From Phytoseiulus persimilis (Eukaryota > Arthropoda > Arachnida > Mesostigmata > Phytoseiidae), in assembly GCA_037576195.1 (NCBI GenBank), contig CM075104.1, positions 13,904,211-13,968,210 of the forward strand: a stretch of 64,000 bases of DNA. The letters run 5' to 3'. Below the pieces are notes generated by a model that saw only the letters and a list, made by a program, of their open reading frames with translations, had not been told where the DNA came from and made no database searches. Positions 32,931 to 44,502 of this stretch are shown piece by piece. The number at the start of each line of letters is the position of its first letter. Within the stretch, counting starts at the first letter, position 1. Both the position numbers and the translations under genes were made by a program.

Positions 32931-35900
32931 CTGGAAGAGAGTTTCCAAATCTTAAGTTTATTCCCCTTTTTCAGTGAAGGGATTCATTTCGGCTTAGACC
33001 ACTGTCCCATCGCTTCCCACAAGGCCGACGAGACAGTCTCTTCGCGGTCATTATTCGCCCAAGGCAATCTCAATCTCGGTGAGAGTGTTTTCCTCGGAGT
33101 ATTTCTGTTTAGGGCTGGCGGCGTGAGCACAACATAATTGACTGAAAATAACATGAGATGGGAATCAAGCGGAATCATGGAGTCAGGAAGCTATGATGAA
33201 GTTTCCAGAGAAAAATACTCTCCTGCTGCGACAGCATTGTCGTTCCTCGGAGACGACGGCAAGCTAGAAGAGCGGAGGCCCCAACTTATTCGCGTTTTGA
33301 TGCGATAAATAAGCATCTCGAGAGTCTCGCATTCCCTTCTGACGCTGCAGCCGTCGTTGATGCGATCGGTTTTTCGAGGAGAAAGATAGATGTCTGACTG
33401 AGTCTGTGTGGTCGTCTCTCCTCTGCATACATTTAGATTGACGTCGAATTTCGCGCCGATGGATTCGAGCAAAAAGCGTCAACGATCGCGGTCTGGCCGC
33501 GATCGCTTCGCCTCAGCGGCGATCGAACCGAAACCGACGAGGGAGATGCTCCTCGTGATTTTCAAACTCAAACCGCGCTCTGAATGTAGGCGAGAGCGGC
33601 ATTCCGACCTTCCTCGAGGATGTATAGCTGGGGCCCGAGGTTGGGGCCGCTTCACGGATAATAAAAGACGCCATTTCCGACCGGAAGAGCGAGCCGCCCG
33701 CGCCATCAGGTGTCTCCCACCCGGATTCAGTAATCGCGCGGCACTCATCACTTCCTACTAGTCTCTTCCGGTGACTCGTTCATAGGTTCCAACGAGTTCG
33801 AAGCAAGCAGTTTATCTCGCAGCTCCCTGAAACTTCGTCAATGATTCACGCAGCTTAGAGTGCCCACTGGTGAGCCGAGGATGCAGCATAACTGCCAGAA
33901 GGCATGACGCCAGCGAGATGTTCCTTTGCTGTCTCTTCCAAGAGAAAGGATGATTCGGTTATCGGCTTGTGCTTATGTTGCGCGCAGATCCTCACCTCGA
34001 ATGACGCAGGTTCTATCCCTCTCTGACGAATTTTTGCAAGCAACGACTGCGTCAACAACCTCGAAACCGTTCTTCGTCTCTTCGCACGAGAAGCCGAGTG
34101 ATGTGTTTGAGACGAGATCTGAAATGGGGAAATTCTCACTACGTACTCGGTACCAAGGGTTAATATTCCTATACAAGTTCTTCGGACGCCAGCATCGGCG
34201 TGGCTGTTTGTCGAGATCGAGCCCACCCCTGACGCTCGAGTCTCTCGTCGGGAACCGACTCAAGCAGATCACTCTGAGCAGTAGCCTATCTAGTCAAGCT
34301 TTCTAGCATCCGATGCAGGCTCCGATGAGAAATCGCTTTCGCTCTAGCTGGAGAGCAAGCCCGTCTGTTGTTCCATCCTCCTGGAGGGCGCTCGTCTATC
34401 AGAGATCGGTGGTCTATCGGTGAGTATCATACTGGTATTTGATTCCCGGGAAGGATGACTAACCCGTCTACTTCCCAGAAACACCACCCGAAGCTAATCT
34501 CATTATTTCTCGTCCTCCGACGTATCGGGAATTCCGGACCCGCTCAAAAAATCTCCATCATGAACTTTTCCGATCAATATCCACTGGAGAGAATCTGTGG
34601 TCAATTCGTCGAGCAATCATCGTCAAGGTTGCTGAAAATCAGTCTGAGCTGCTTCAACTTCGCGGAAGAACATCTCGGAAGTCCTCGAGCAGAGCTTTCA
34701 CTGTCTGCGATGGTCTCTGGGAACTGAGAGAAGTGGATCGCTTGAATCCAATCCTGTATGGGTAGGATCAAAAGTCGTGAGTCACCTGCATTCCGGAAGC
34801 AGGTCAGAGAAGTTACATTCGCAGCTTGGCAAAAGATTCCGTGGCATTGTAGTTCAGCAGAGTCTGATGTGTATTCAGATTCACCGTTGAACTTCAGGGA
34901 CTCCGTTGTATTCAAATCCAGGTATCCCAAAGTACAATTGCCCTGCAGGGACCCTGAAACAATCCGAAAGTTCTGAGTCGTCAGGCTCCGGGTCATGTAC
35001 CGCCTCGAGGAGGTCAAAGTCTAACATTCCGTTTTTTGCATTGCTCTGCCCACTGTCGCTCACATCGGCAGAGTTGTGATGAACCTGAAATGGAATCGGC
35101 TCGAGGAAGCGAGGAGTTTCAAACTGACGGTGGGTTCGGAAACCCCTCGGGACTCATCCAAACCATAAACTGGGGTGTTATACATACACCATTGACGGCA
35201 TCCGGGCTAACTTGCAAGCGAGGGTTACGAGTAAAGTCGATTCTCTCAGCGACGAATTTGCGATGCCCGTCGTTTAATCTGTGAGCTGACCGTCGCAATT
35301 GGAGCTGTGTTGCTGAGAAAGACACTTACAGATGTGCAGACATATCAACAAGCTGCTTGCTGGCTTCTGCAATTCTTGCTCATCTCCTGAACCCCTAGGC
35401 TTCTTCGTGGTCGTGAGATGCGAGTCGGGAATGGCGCATCGGGAATCGCATCCGTTATGGATGAATATTCCATGATACCCCACTCTGGATTCGGAGCTCA
35501 CGAATATGCCGCGACGAGCTATATTAGTAAACTAATCTGCGGCTTATTGCTCTACCTGGAGGCAAAAACAAACAATCGACGGCTAAACTGGCTGTCAGCG
35601 ATTAGCGAACGAGCGCGCACTATTGTGTTAGTCTAACGAGTCGGGTAATCACAGCCTCATCGCAGTCACACTGTATTAGAGCAAGCAGTTGTATGGAGCG
35701 ACCCACTCTCCGAGTTTGCTCGCCGCTTGTAGAACATAATTATTCGAGCAATCATCCATTTCTGCCGCGTGTTGCGTGTTCCCGAGGAGAGTTTCTCTTG
35801 TGTTCCCCACCGTCGACGTCCTCCATCACAATATATTTTCCCCTTCCGAACCCATACGGTGACTCGGGGCGAGGGACGCCATCCGTTCGGTGTGTTTGCG

Positions 35901-37905
35901 ATGAATTATTGAAACGATGGTGAATAATTCAAAACTTCCACAGTAGAGACCCGGTCCAAGACTTAATTGCCGAGCCGTCTCAAATATTCCGGCCACGACT
36001 CCGTTGAAAGGGTCCTAATAGATGTTGAGCGAGAATGTATCACGAGTTGTCATCGGCCCGAACTTGTCTCCTCTCGAGTTCTGATACGGGGAGTTCGATT
36101 TCAAGTTCACGACGAGGACGCAGAATGATATCGTCATTGCAATCGGTATTCTCGAGACCGCCCAAACAATGGTTAGACGATGTGCTGGGATTTGGTGCTC
36201 CCGTCGTGCGTAACTGTTTTTGGAAGGGCCGGATCGGGAAGCGGTTTGGCATTCTTCATTGACGAATTCCATGAGCAAACTCAACGGATCGCAAAACAAT
36301 CTGAAGCTTCGAACCGCGTCACTGATGGCTCCCTAGGCTGGGCGTGGTCGTTCGAAGGGCGTCAACGAAGGACATATCGCGGCGGTGAGGTTTCCTCCAA
36401 AACCTAGAACAAAATCTACGTACTTGCGAAAAGACACACCAGGAAAGTCACCAAAAGAGACATTGCATCGTTGAATGTTGGGCCGCACAACACACCGGGT
36501 CTCGGATTAGTGTCCCGGGAGAGGCGAATAGTGATCCCTTGGGGATTAGATCAAGTTTAAGCTCTCAAACTTCCGTTGATCTCAGCGAGACTGGTGGATA
36601 CCGTCCGAGCATGTCATTAATGTCTTCATGAGTCCGTTGTGCCGATCCTCCAAATTATTCATTGGCAGCACAGTAAAACCAAAGCCGCTCTGAGAAGCGA
36701 GTGTACTTCGGCCAGTCTTCAATCATGGTCACATCGAGAGTGCAATGAAAGTCCTTGGAAAGTAGGTCTCGGAATCGGTCGCTAGATTCTGCCTTCCGGA
36801 TCCTGTGGGCCGTCGGTTGCCATGCGGGGGAAGGAGAGTACGACCGCTGAGTCCTTGCAGGGAAAATTGACAATGGATGTTAGGATTCCGATACTTCATT
36901 CTACCTTGCAGAATGAGGTCACGATCTTTGAGCTCTCGAGCACAAGTGCTGGAGCTCGGGACAAGTTTTTCTATGCACGAGAGGCGGCATGAGGGAGACG
37001 AACAGTGCAGCCCGGAGCTTGACAGCGAAAAAAAGTACGAATCACGTTATCTTGATCGACCGAAACCGTTTGAGCTGTGCTGTCATATCCCCATTCGGGC
37101 CTCATGCTTTGGATCTGGAGTTCAACACTGGAACCTCAATCTAGTTTTGTTTAAACGGCTACAGTGGACCTCTCAAGATCCAACAGTTTCTCCGATGCAA
37201 CTCATTTCAGATTGGTGAGGCTCGAGCCCGCCTCGATGTGAATCAGCGACTAAAGAACGCGGCATGTTGCTACCAGCGCTAACTGAGATGGAAAAAAATC
37301 ATCTCGTTCCTATGATTTCCACTTGGAGGATTATTTCTGAGCAGGCTGGCACCGAAGCAGCCTTCCTGCAATGCCTTTATATCTGAGAAGCTACACATGG
37401 ATACTCCCGAACAGGACAAACTTTCTATGGTCAATCCACTCCGTGAGTGTGCCCCGCAAACAGGCCATCGTTGGCGAGGAAATTGAGCAACGAGCTCGGT
37501 GTGCACCGAACGTGCGGTATTGAACGTCCACGCATTCAGACTATCGAAAAACAACTTCAGCGCTCCGGGGGAGGCTGTCGAAAATCTCCACGCGGCGTCC
37601 CCCAGCTCCGATCTTTGATCGACGGAAAACCTTAAGGATCTTCGATCGGGGGAAAACGCGTATTTTCTGCACTTCAATTCTATCAACGCACTTTCGGGAA
37701 TCGCACAGGTCGAGAATCGACGTTTTCCGTGCACTCGATTCACTATTATTGAACGAGGTATACGAAGCTGGAGGGAAAAAAAGCCTATGTGGGACAGATT
37801 ACCATCCCCCGAGCTCGACATCCCCGTAACCTGCCTTGTGAAAGGCGAATGTTTTCATGTTCCTGAAGCCGGTGCGCGCAGGCTCGTTCGGAACATCATG
37901 GCCTC
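32931..37905. other. No confident gene; possible scattered exons
   Basis: Some minus-strand stretches look coding-like and might be exons of the same unidentified gene as 32443-32930. Examples are 33973-34272, which has several Cys and N-glycosylation sequons, and 34880-35325. Splice-like sites flank some of them, but phases could not be joined into one convincing model. The rest shows nothing recognisable. Confidence 0.3.
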
Positions 37906-38463
37906 GGGCAATGGCGGATTCAAACTGTGGGGGCCGTAAGTTGGTTAGAGTGTGAGTTTTCAGTCGAGAATGAGTGTGTTCAGGATTCAATTCTGAAGTT
38001 TTCACCATCTGGCCCGCTTCCCTGTTGCCGGTGTGATCCGTTTCCCCGCTGTGCACAATGGAGCAGGCATCGCTAGTGCTTCAGAGAAGAGAACTATCAG
38101 AAATGTTGAATAATCTCTCGCACTATTCTTGATAGAGCTCCCTGTGCTTCTGAGTTTCACTTTCTCCTGTACGGAGGACTCCGGTCGCTGTGAAAGACAC
38201 AATCTCCCAAAAGTGTGGAGTTATCTGTTCTCATCCTAGATATGCGGTGGATAATGTTCGTGAGCAGTTCTTGGAATCCCCTAAACATTTTTCTCTTCAC
38301 TCGGTACTGCCGGTGAAGACCTTGCTCCGCTTGCCTCACGCTCCTCAGAATCCTCCCTCCCTTTCAGCGGCATCCCGACCAATGGGCAATGGCGGATTCA
38401 AACTGTGGGGGCCGTAAGTTGGTTAGAGTGTGAGTTTTCAGTCGAGAATGAGTGTGTTCAGGA
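37906..38463. repeat. Copied 398-bp segment flanked by 80-bp direct repeats
   Basis: The 80-bp block 37906-37985 (starting GGGCAATGGCGGATTCAAAC) recurs exactly at 38384-38463. Between them lies a segment that matches 41854-42251 over 398 bp with only one difference seen (T versus A, about position 38314). The donor-like copy at 41854 lacks the 80-bp flanks. This is what insertion of a copied fragment with duplication of an 80-bp target would leave. The near identity indicates a recent event. Confidence 0.9.
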
Positions 38464-41400
38464 GAGGTATGTCTTTAAAACAGCTCCCGGATAAAGATGA
38501 AGATCAAGAATCGATTCGAAATCAAGCCAGTTATAGTATCTGGAAGCTTGGAGAACCCCACTTTTTCTCCATGGGAAATGCTGTTTCCTCCAGCGATAGG
38601 GGGTTTCTCCGGGAAACCGTTCATGAACCGATACTCACCCAGTTCAGGACAACGAAGAGCACCCACCCATGATGAGGGAACGACATTCGACAGAAATTCG
38701 GGAGAACGTCTCCGCCTCGGAGTGCGAATATTCGAGTACTTCTTAGAAGTAGCTGCTCATGGCCCTGTTTCGGGCGCTGGAGAAGATGGAAACGATTGCT
38801 TCTCTCGAATGCCTCACACAACGTAGACTTTCGAGCGAGGGGGAATATGATCCTGCGGGTGGTCAGTGGCCACCCACAGCTTGAAACAGCGAGAGGCAGA
38901 CTCGCCCAACATGACTCACGGGAGAACCACTCCATCATTTTACGCATGCTGTTCCGCTGAGCTTCGGGGATGAGCTCTTGGTCTCTGACCTCCTGATAAT
39001 TTCAAGGGCGGTGTGAAGAGGGCGTGGGGAGACTATCGTACGTCAGGAGAGAAGCTCGGATAGCGCATCTATCGTCGATGGGATCCCTATTCAGGCAACT
39101 TTGCATTGAGCGTGAACAGGACTCCTCTATCTATTCCAAGAGGTCCCGGTGTTTTGACGAAATTGAAGATTCGGGAGATTACAGGCGCCCGCCTAAGTCA
39201 AAAGCTAAACAAGCTCGCCAAATTGAACGGAATGACTTTGTTCGAATTATCATTCAATGAACGATGTTCACTGGAGTTCCACATTGAGTAATCCTCAGTC
39301 TGTGTTTCTGAAACGCTTCGTCCGCGTTCGATTTCGACGGAAGCTGGCTCTTCAGCGACGACGAAGTAAACCACATCATGTTGGCAGCTACATCGAGCGT
39401 CATCCACGCACACAGTTAGAATAAACTAGTTGATTATTTCAGGAACGAAATCTACGGAGACGTGACGTGGCCCTATCAGTTCAGATAATGGATTTCGTGG
39501 AGTTCTGAACGGCCGTTCATGGTGCGACCTTAACCCAGCGATTCATGAGCTCGATGTGCTGAATCATGCTTAACCACGGAGGATTTTCCGACTTTTGAAA
39601 TAGATATCCATATACTACTCGTGTCAACATGGCCCCTGTCTCGAAAGTACACGGGATCCTATGGATGCCGAAGTGGATCGACTCTATCGTCTGATTTCTA
39701 TCTACTGACTTATCCGAGCCGTTGTTCTACCTCGATCGCCGTTTCCCGGTTCAATCCCTTCTTCGAAGCGAGCCATGAGTGAGGTTCTTTTTTTGAAGCA
39801 GTACGGTTTTCAGCAGCGCTTGCTACTGCGACAGATGTTGCCGAGGTGCTTGCAATCAAGCTGCGGACTCCGTCAAAGTCCCGTTAGGGCCAAGAGGTCA
39901 TTTCGATGGAAACAGATTGGACCTGGATGACGTTTTCCCTCTGGGACGTAATTCTTGCCACTTCCTTCGTCTGACTCCATTTGAGCTCGTTCGTCTCATT
40001 GGCCCGTCGAGGCTTGGAACATGTGTCTGGATCTCCGCGAAGGCGAATCGGGCATGAACCATCGCCTCGGGGTGCGTTTCGTAACTGTTCTGTTATTTGA
40101 AAGCATTCCACTACCGCTTCGCCCTGACAAACTATATGAGTGCAGAAAATAGGAAGCGACTCCACAATCCGTCTTGGAATCGCTGCAGCTCAGCATTCCT
40201 GTGCGCATACGATCAGGATTATAAATATCACTCCGAAGTTTTCAGTCATTCTTGCGATCGAGTATCGTTCCAGAATGATGAGAACAATGTCAACGATTCC
40301 ATCCGACTTCCATCCAGGTTTCGCATTAGTGATTCCACTGAAGAATCTCATTTCTGAAGAAACGTCGCCGACAAAACGTTTTCTCTCGAGTCAATGTTTT
40401 GGTAACTTTAATTCCGTCGTCATTGGAGACGTCTCATATCGTAAGGTTGGACAATAACAAGTCATTTCTTGCCATGGCGTCGTTAGTGCGATACATCGTG
40501 AGGTATTTTGTAGAGAATGATTGTGTAACATCACTTCGAAAATCCTTCTTGATGAGTCGCTCGGGGCAGTGAGCATCGGTGACAGTTGGACGACGCGGAA
40601 TGCGGTTTGTGGGCGTCGTTTAGAATCCTGGGGAGCTCCTGTGATAAGATTTCCCTCGGCCGCAGAACCCGGTAATCGTTCAGACAGACGTTCTAGTGGA
40701 CACCGCTCTATTGTCTGGCGTTTCGCATGAGACGGGCGTGTGAGTTTTGAGGCGATTTCTGCATCTTCAACGAATAGCCGGACCAATCACGCAAACAAGC
40801 GCGAGAAAGCTGCCACAATACGGTTCCATCAGAAAGACATTCCCTCGAGGTCTGATTCCGGCACATTTTGGTCTCGGCCGAACAAAATCCAGATCGAACG
40901 AAAATTGTTCCAGCAATCCAATCCCTTCCCGCTCTTTCTGGAGAAAATCACTTGAGGAGATCACCGAGACGCTCATGAGGATATCGTTTTAGCGACAGCG
41001 TCGGACACTGGTGACTTTATCAGCTGATTGCCTGATCGCTTTCAATATCCAACTTCCGAGGCAGAAGATCAATACGAAGCCCAGAGAGGTGTCGGGGAGT
41101 CCCGTCGTAACAGGCTCCCTTCAGATGGAAGGCTCCGATACGGAAATCTGAAGAACAGAGTTTTCGATCGCACCTTCGGTTTGACTGTCTCGGTTCCAAC
41201 GACCACTTCAAGCGAGGTGGGCATCCCGAGCAGACTGATGAAAGACCTGAGTGCTCGAGGGTTCTCTTCGGAGCACATCCTCACTTTTCAGCATTGGGTT
41301 TCTCAAGCTCCGCAGTCTTGGGAAAGAAAACAAACGAGAATCCCATGGGAACTAGACGCGAGACACGTTCAAGATTTTCTGTTGTATTTTGGGATCATTC

Positions 41401-41853
41401 TCGCCTGAGCCGGGTAAGCATTTCCTGTCCTGAGTTGTTGCGCACCAACTTAAACACGTCGTTGAACCAAAGTGAATGTGGACCTTTGCGTGGGTCTTTC
41501 CGGCATACGATACTACCGCCGATCACAACGATTGCGTACCCGCTAAAAAGAGGCGCCTCGGTATGGCTTCAGCTCTCGTTGGAGAGTTCTTTTTTGGAAA
41601 CGCGAGGTGTCAACAAGTTCTGCTTCTGCATCTGAGCCCTCTCTGGATCCTACTCGGGAACATCATTAGGCACGAATTGCAGAGCGTCCTCAGGGCCTTG
41701 CTCATCAAATCTCGAGGATCACTCGAGCTCCTAGCAACCCCGGCTGCGTTGGGAAGCCGCTCGAGACAACGCGAACCCAAGTCGACAGCCGACCGAGGAA
41801 CGTTGCGCGAAAGCGATAAACCATACCGGCATTGTTACCTCCGGGATTCGATC
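38464..41853. other. No confidently recognised gene
   Basis: About 3.4 kb without family resemblance. Frames of 60-131 codons overlap on both strands. No transposon ends or RNA genes were seen. Confidence 0.4.
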
Positions 41854-42251
41854 ATTCAATTCTGAAGTTTTCACCATCTGGCCCGCTTCCCTGTTGCCGG
41901 TGTGATCCGTTTCCCCGCTGTGCACAATGGAGCAGGCATCGCTAGTGCTTCAGAGAAGAGAACTATCAGAAATGTTGAATAATCTCTCGCACTATTCTTG
42001 ATAGAGCTCCCTGTGCTTCTGAGTTTCACTTTCTCCTGTACGGAGGACTCCGGTCGCTGTGAAAGACACAATCTCCCAAAAGTGTGGAGTTATCTGTTCT
42101 CATCCTAGATATGCGGTGGATAATGTTCGTGAGCAGTTCTTGGAATCCCCTAAACATTTTTCTCTTCACTCGGTACTGCCGGAGAAGACCTTGCTCCGCT
42201 TGCCTCACGCTCCTCAGAATCCTCCCTCCCTTTCAGCGGCATCCCGACCAA
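41854..42251. repeat. 398-bp segment also present at 37985-38382
   Basis: Nearly identical to 37985-38382 (constant offset of 3869 bp, one mismatch seen). This copy is embedded without flanking repeats and ends ten bases before a TATA-like box upstream of the chitin deacetylase gene. It is the likelier source copy. Its frames are short and appear non-coding. Confidence 0.9.
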
Positions 42252-42261
42252 CTGTCGGCTC

Positions 42262-42268
42262 TATAAAA
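42262..42268 (+). promoter_or_regulatory. Possible TATA box of the chitin deacetylase gene
   Basis: TATAAAA in a GC-rich surround (GGCTCTATAAAACGTCGACG). It lies 2.2 kb upstream of the chitin deacetylase start codon. That start codon is directly preceded by a splice acceptor (GTTTGCAG at 44491-44498), so a 5' untranslated exon upstream is expected. Linking the two is an inference. Confidence 0.4.
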
Positions 42269-44502
42269 CGTCGACGCTACCCGCGCCGACTTCCCCGCCG
42301 CCGTCTGCGACGCTGACGCTGAAGCAGACCCCGATCCGAACGTATCGGCTAAACACGGCGTAGTGCATCGTCCAGTGAATACACAGCCACAAATTTGACA
42401 AGGGTGCGTGCGTGTGTTCGTTTTTCCGTTCGTTCAGTTGATCGCTCGCTCAGGTGTCTGTACACATCGCGAAGTTCACGTGTGTCCCACCGCCTCAGGT
42501 TATTTGATTATCACGGTTGCTGGCTGCCCGGTTGGCTGGCTCCGCTAGTTATTTATCTTGCTAGATACAATCAGCGCCATTACCACCGTAGCCTTCGTAT
42601 TCGTCATCATCAAGGTGCCTTTGGTGGAAGCAGCAACGCTGAACAACTTGGCAGTGGTGCCGAAGCAGGTGGTGAAGCAGGTGGCGGTGAGAATTCCTCC
42701 GGGGGAGGTATCGAGCATCGCGGGCCATGGACGCGTTACCGAGAGCAGATGCGCCGAACACCGACGGCAAAAATAGGAGAGAAATGGAGGAGGTTGTGAC
42801 GGATCTCTGCGGAGCGTACATGACGTCGAATGATTAACGCCGGACCGTGTTTGCTCAGTTCATTTATCACTCACGAAGGCGCTGCAAGCTCACATCTCTC
42901 GCTACTTTCCGTTGATTCATTCATCCAACCGTCCGACGGTCCCTCTAACCGTCCATCCATTCTTCCTGCACGGCGGAAGAAGTAGAGAGTCCGCGTAGCT
43001 CTTTGTGGCTCATGCTCGCATAGTTTTTGTTCTTTCGACTCGGGAATGGATCTCAACGATTGCGTGAGCTCCGAGTCAACCGACTGCGTTGCAAGATTCA
43101 TACGGCGGCGTCTTAGACGCAAAGCTCCAGCCGACGGATCGTTCAACTTTGAATTTACGAAGCTCCCGTAGAACGCGACCACATGAAGAGAAACACCTAT
43201 CCGAATATGGAATCGGTGGAGCTTGTTCTTCGTTCCACGAATTGTCCCCCTAGCTCCGGAGCTTGTCGCCATGCTCTGAAATCGGAGCTGGGATCTGGAG
43301 AAGGCGGATCTACAATGAGATCCCAGAGGATCCACAAAAGTGCAGGACCTGCACGACGTGCTCCAAAGCTCCGGCACAACTCCAGGGCGGCCGGGATGCG
43401 ATTCACTTCTGTTGCTGATTCTCGAGAAGCAAGCGAGCTCGAAACGGGATAGCCAATGTCCGCTGTTGCCGACGGGTCGTCTCATCGCGCAACGGGAAGA
43501 ACTGGAAGGAAACACGCCAAAAAATACACAGCAGACACTTTCGTTTGCCACACACGGAAACGTCAGACTTCCAGCTGTTGTCGGCGCCATGCGGAGCAGT
43601 TGAAACAAATCTTCGGCGAGAAGATTACCCAACCAACGTTCAGATCTTGCGAACAACAACGTTGAGCGCCCGCCAGCTCTAACTTGCACCGCAGCCGATG
43701 ACTCAGGCAGAAAACGAAATCGTAATGTAGCGCGAATTCGAGTTACTCTATGGCTTACCAGAGGAAAACGAGTCGTAGACTTGGTTCCAAAACCCCCACG
43801 AACCAAAGAGTCACTGGATGTACTACAATCTGTACAACAGCTATTCCTGAGGGAAATCGTTTCCGAACAACGGAAAATAATACTGATTGGAGCGACCGCC
43901 ATCTGGAGACAAGTGTTTCGGTGATTCCCATGATGGAAGCGTCGACGGTAGACTCAGGCTCAGTTAGTTTTGGATGATTGATCTTCATCGCGGCATCGGA
44001 AACGTTCGAACTTCGACGTGAATTCAACGGCAGTCCAGAATTTTCATCATTGGTTCGCATCCCAAGCCGGAAAAGCTTCGGAGCGGAATTCCTCGAGAGT
44101 TCCCCGTTTGCGGATAGTGCACCAACGACCGGCGCCGACTGAAAGTGAAAGTGAAGCTATTCGGAAGGGGTCCGAAAAAACGACGACTACTGCAATGGGA
44201 TGCTGACCCGACCGATCTTTCCGTGTAATTAAGTTCAACGCTGCAGCGGCTACGAACGGAGACCCGGAAAACTATCGGATCTGAGTCCTAAGTTTCCACG
44301 CTAGGTAGTCAGGCGCTCTTGCGTTATAACGGCTTTCAACGGAGTGACGTAGGCGTCGATTCTTGACTCCGATCGACGTTCTCCCCGCTCTGGACTTTGA
44401 TCTCCTCCTTTCTCAAAACCTCCCAAGACCCACATCAGCTGTGAGTTCTGTGTGAATGAAATAAGAGGCTATTTCTAAGAGGAAAATGATGTTTGCAGGA
44501 CG
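42269..44502. other. Putative 5' exon and intron region of the deacetylase gene
   Basis: Probably contains the 5' untranslated exon and first intron of the chitin deacetylase. A 343-codon minus-strand frame (42871-43902) is open, but its composition (Ser/Arg/Cys rich, no domain) and competing plus-strand frames suggest chance. No other gene is recognised. Confidence 0.4.

Noticed and set aside
42871..43902. 343-codon minus-strand frame as a gene
   Set aside because: Biased Ser/Arg/Cys composition, no domain, competing open plus-strand frames, and it lies in the likely 5' intron of the deacetylase gene.
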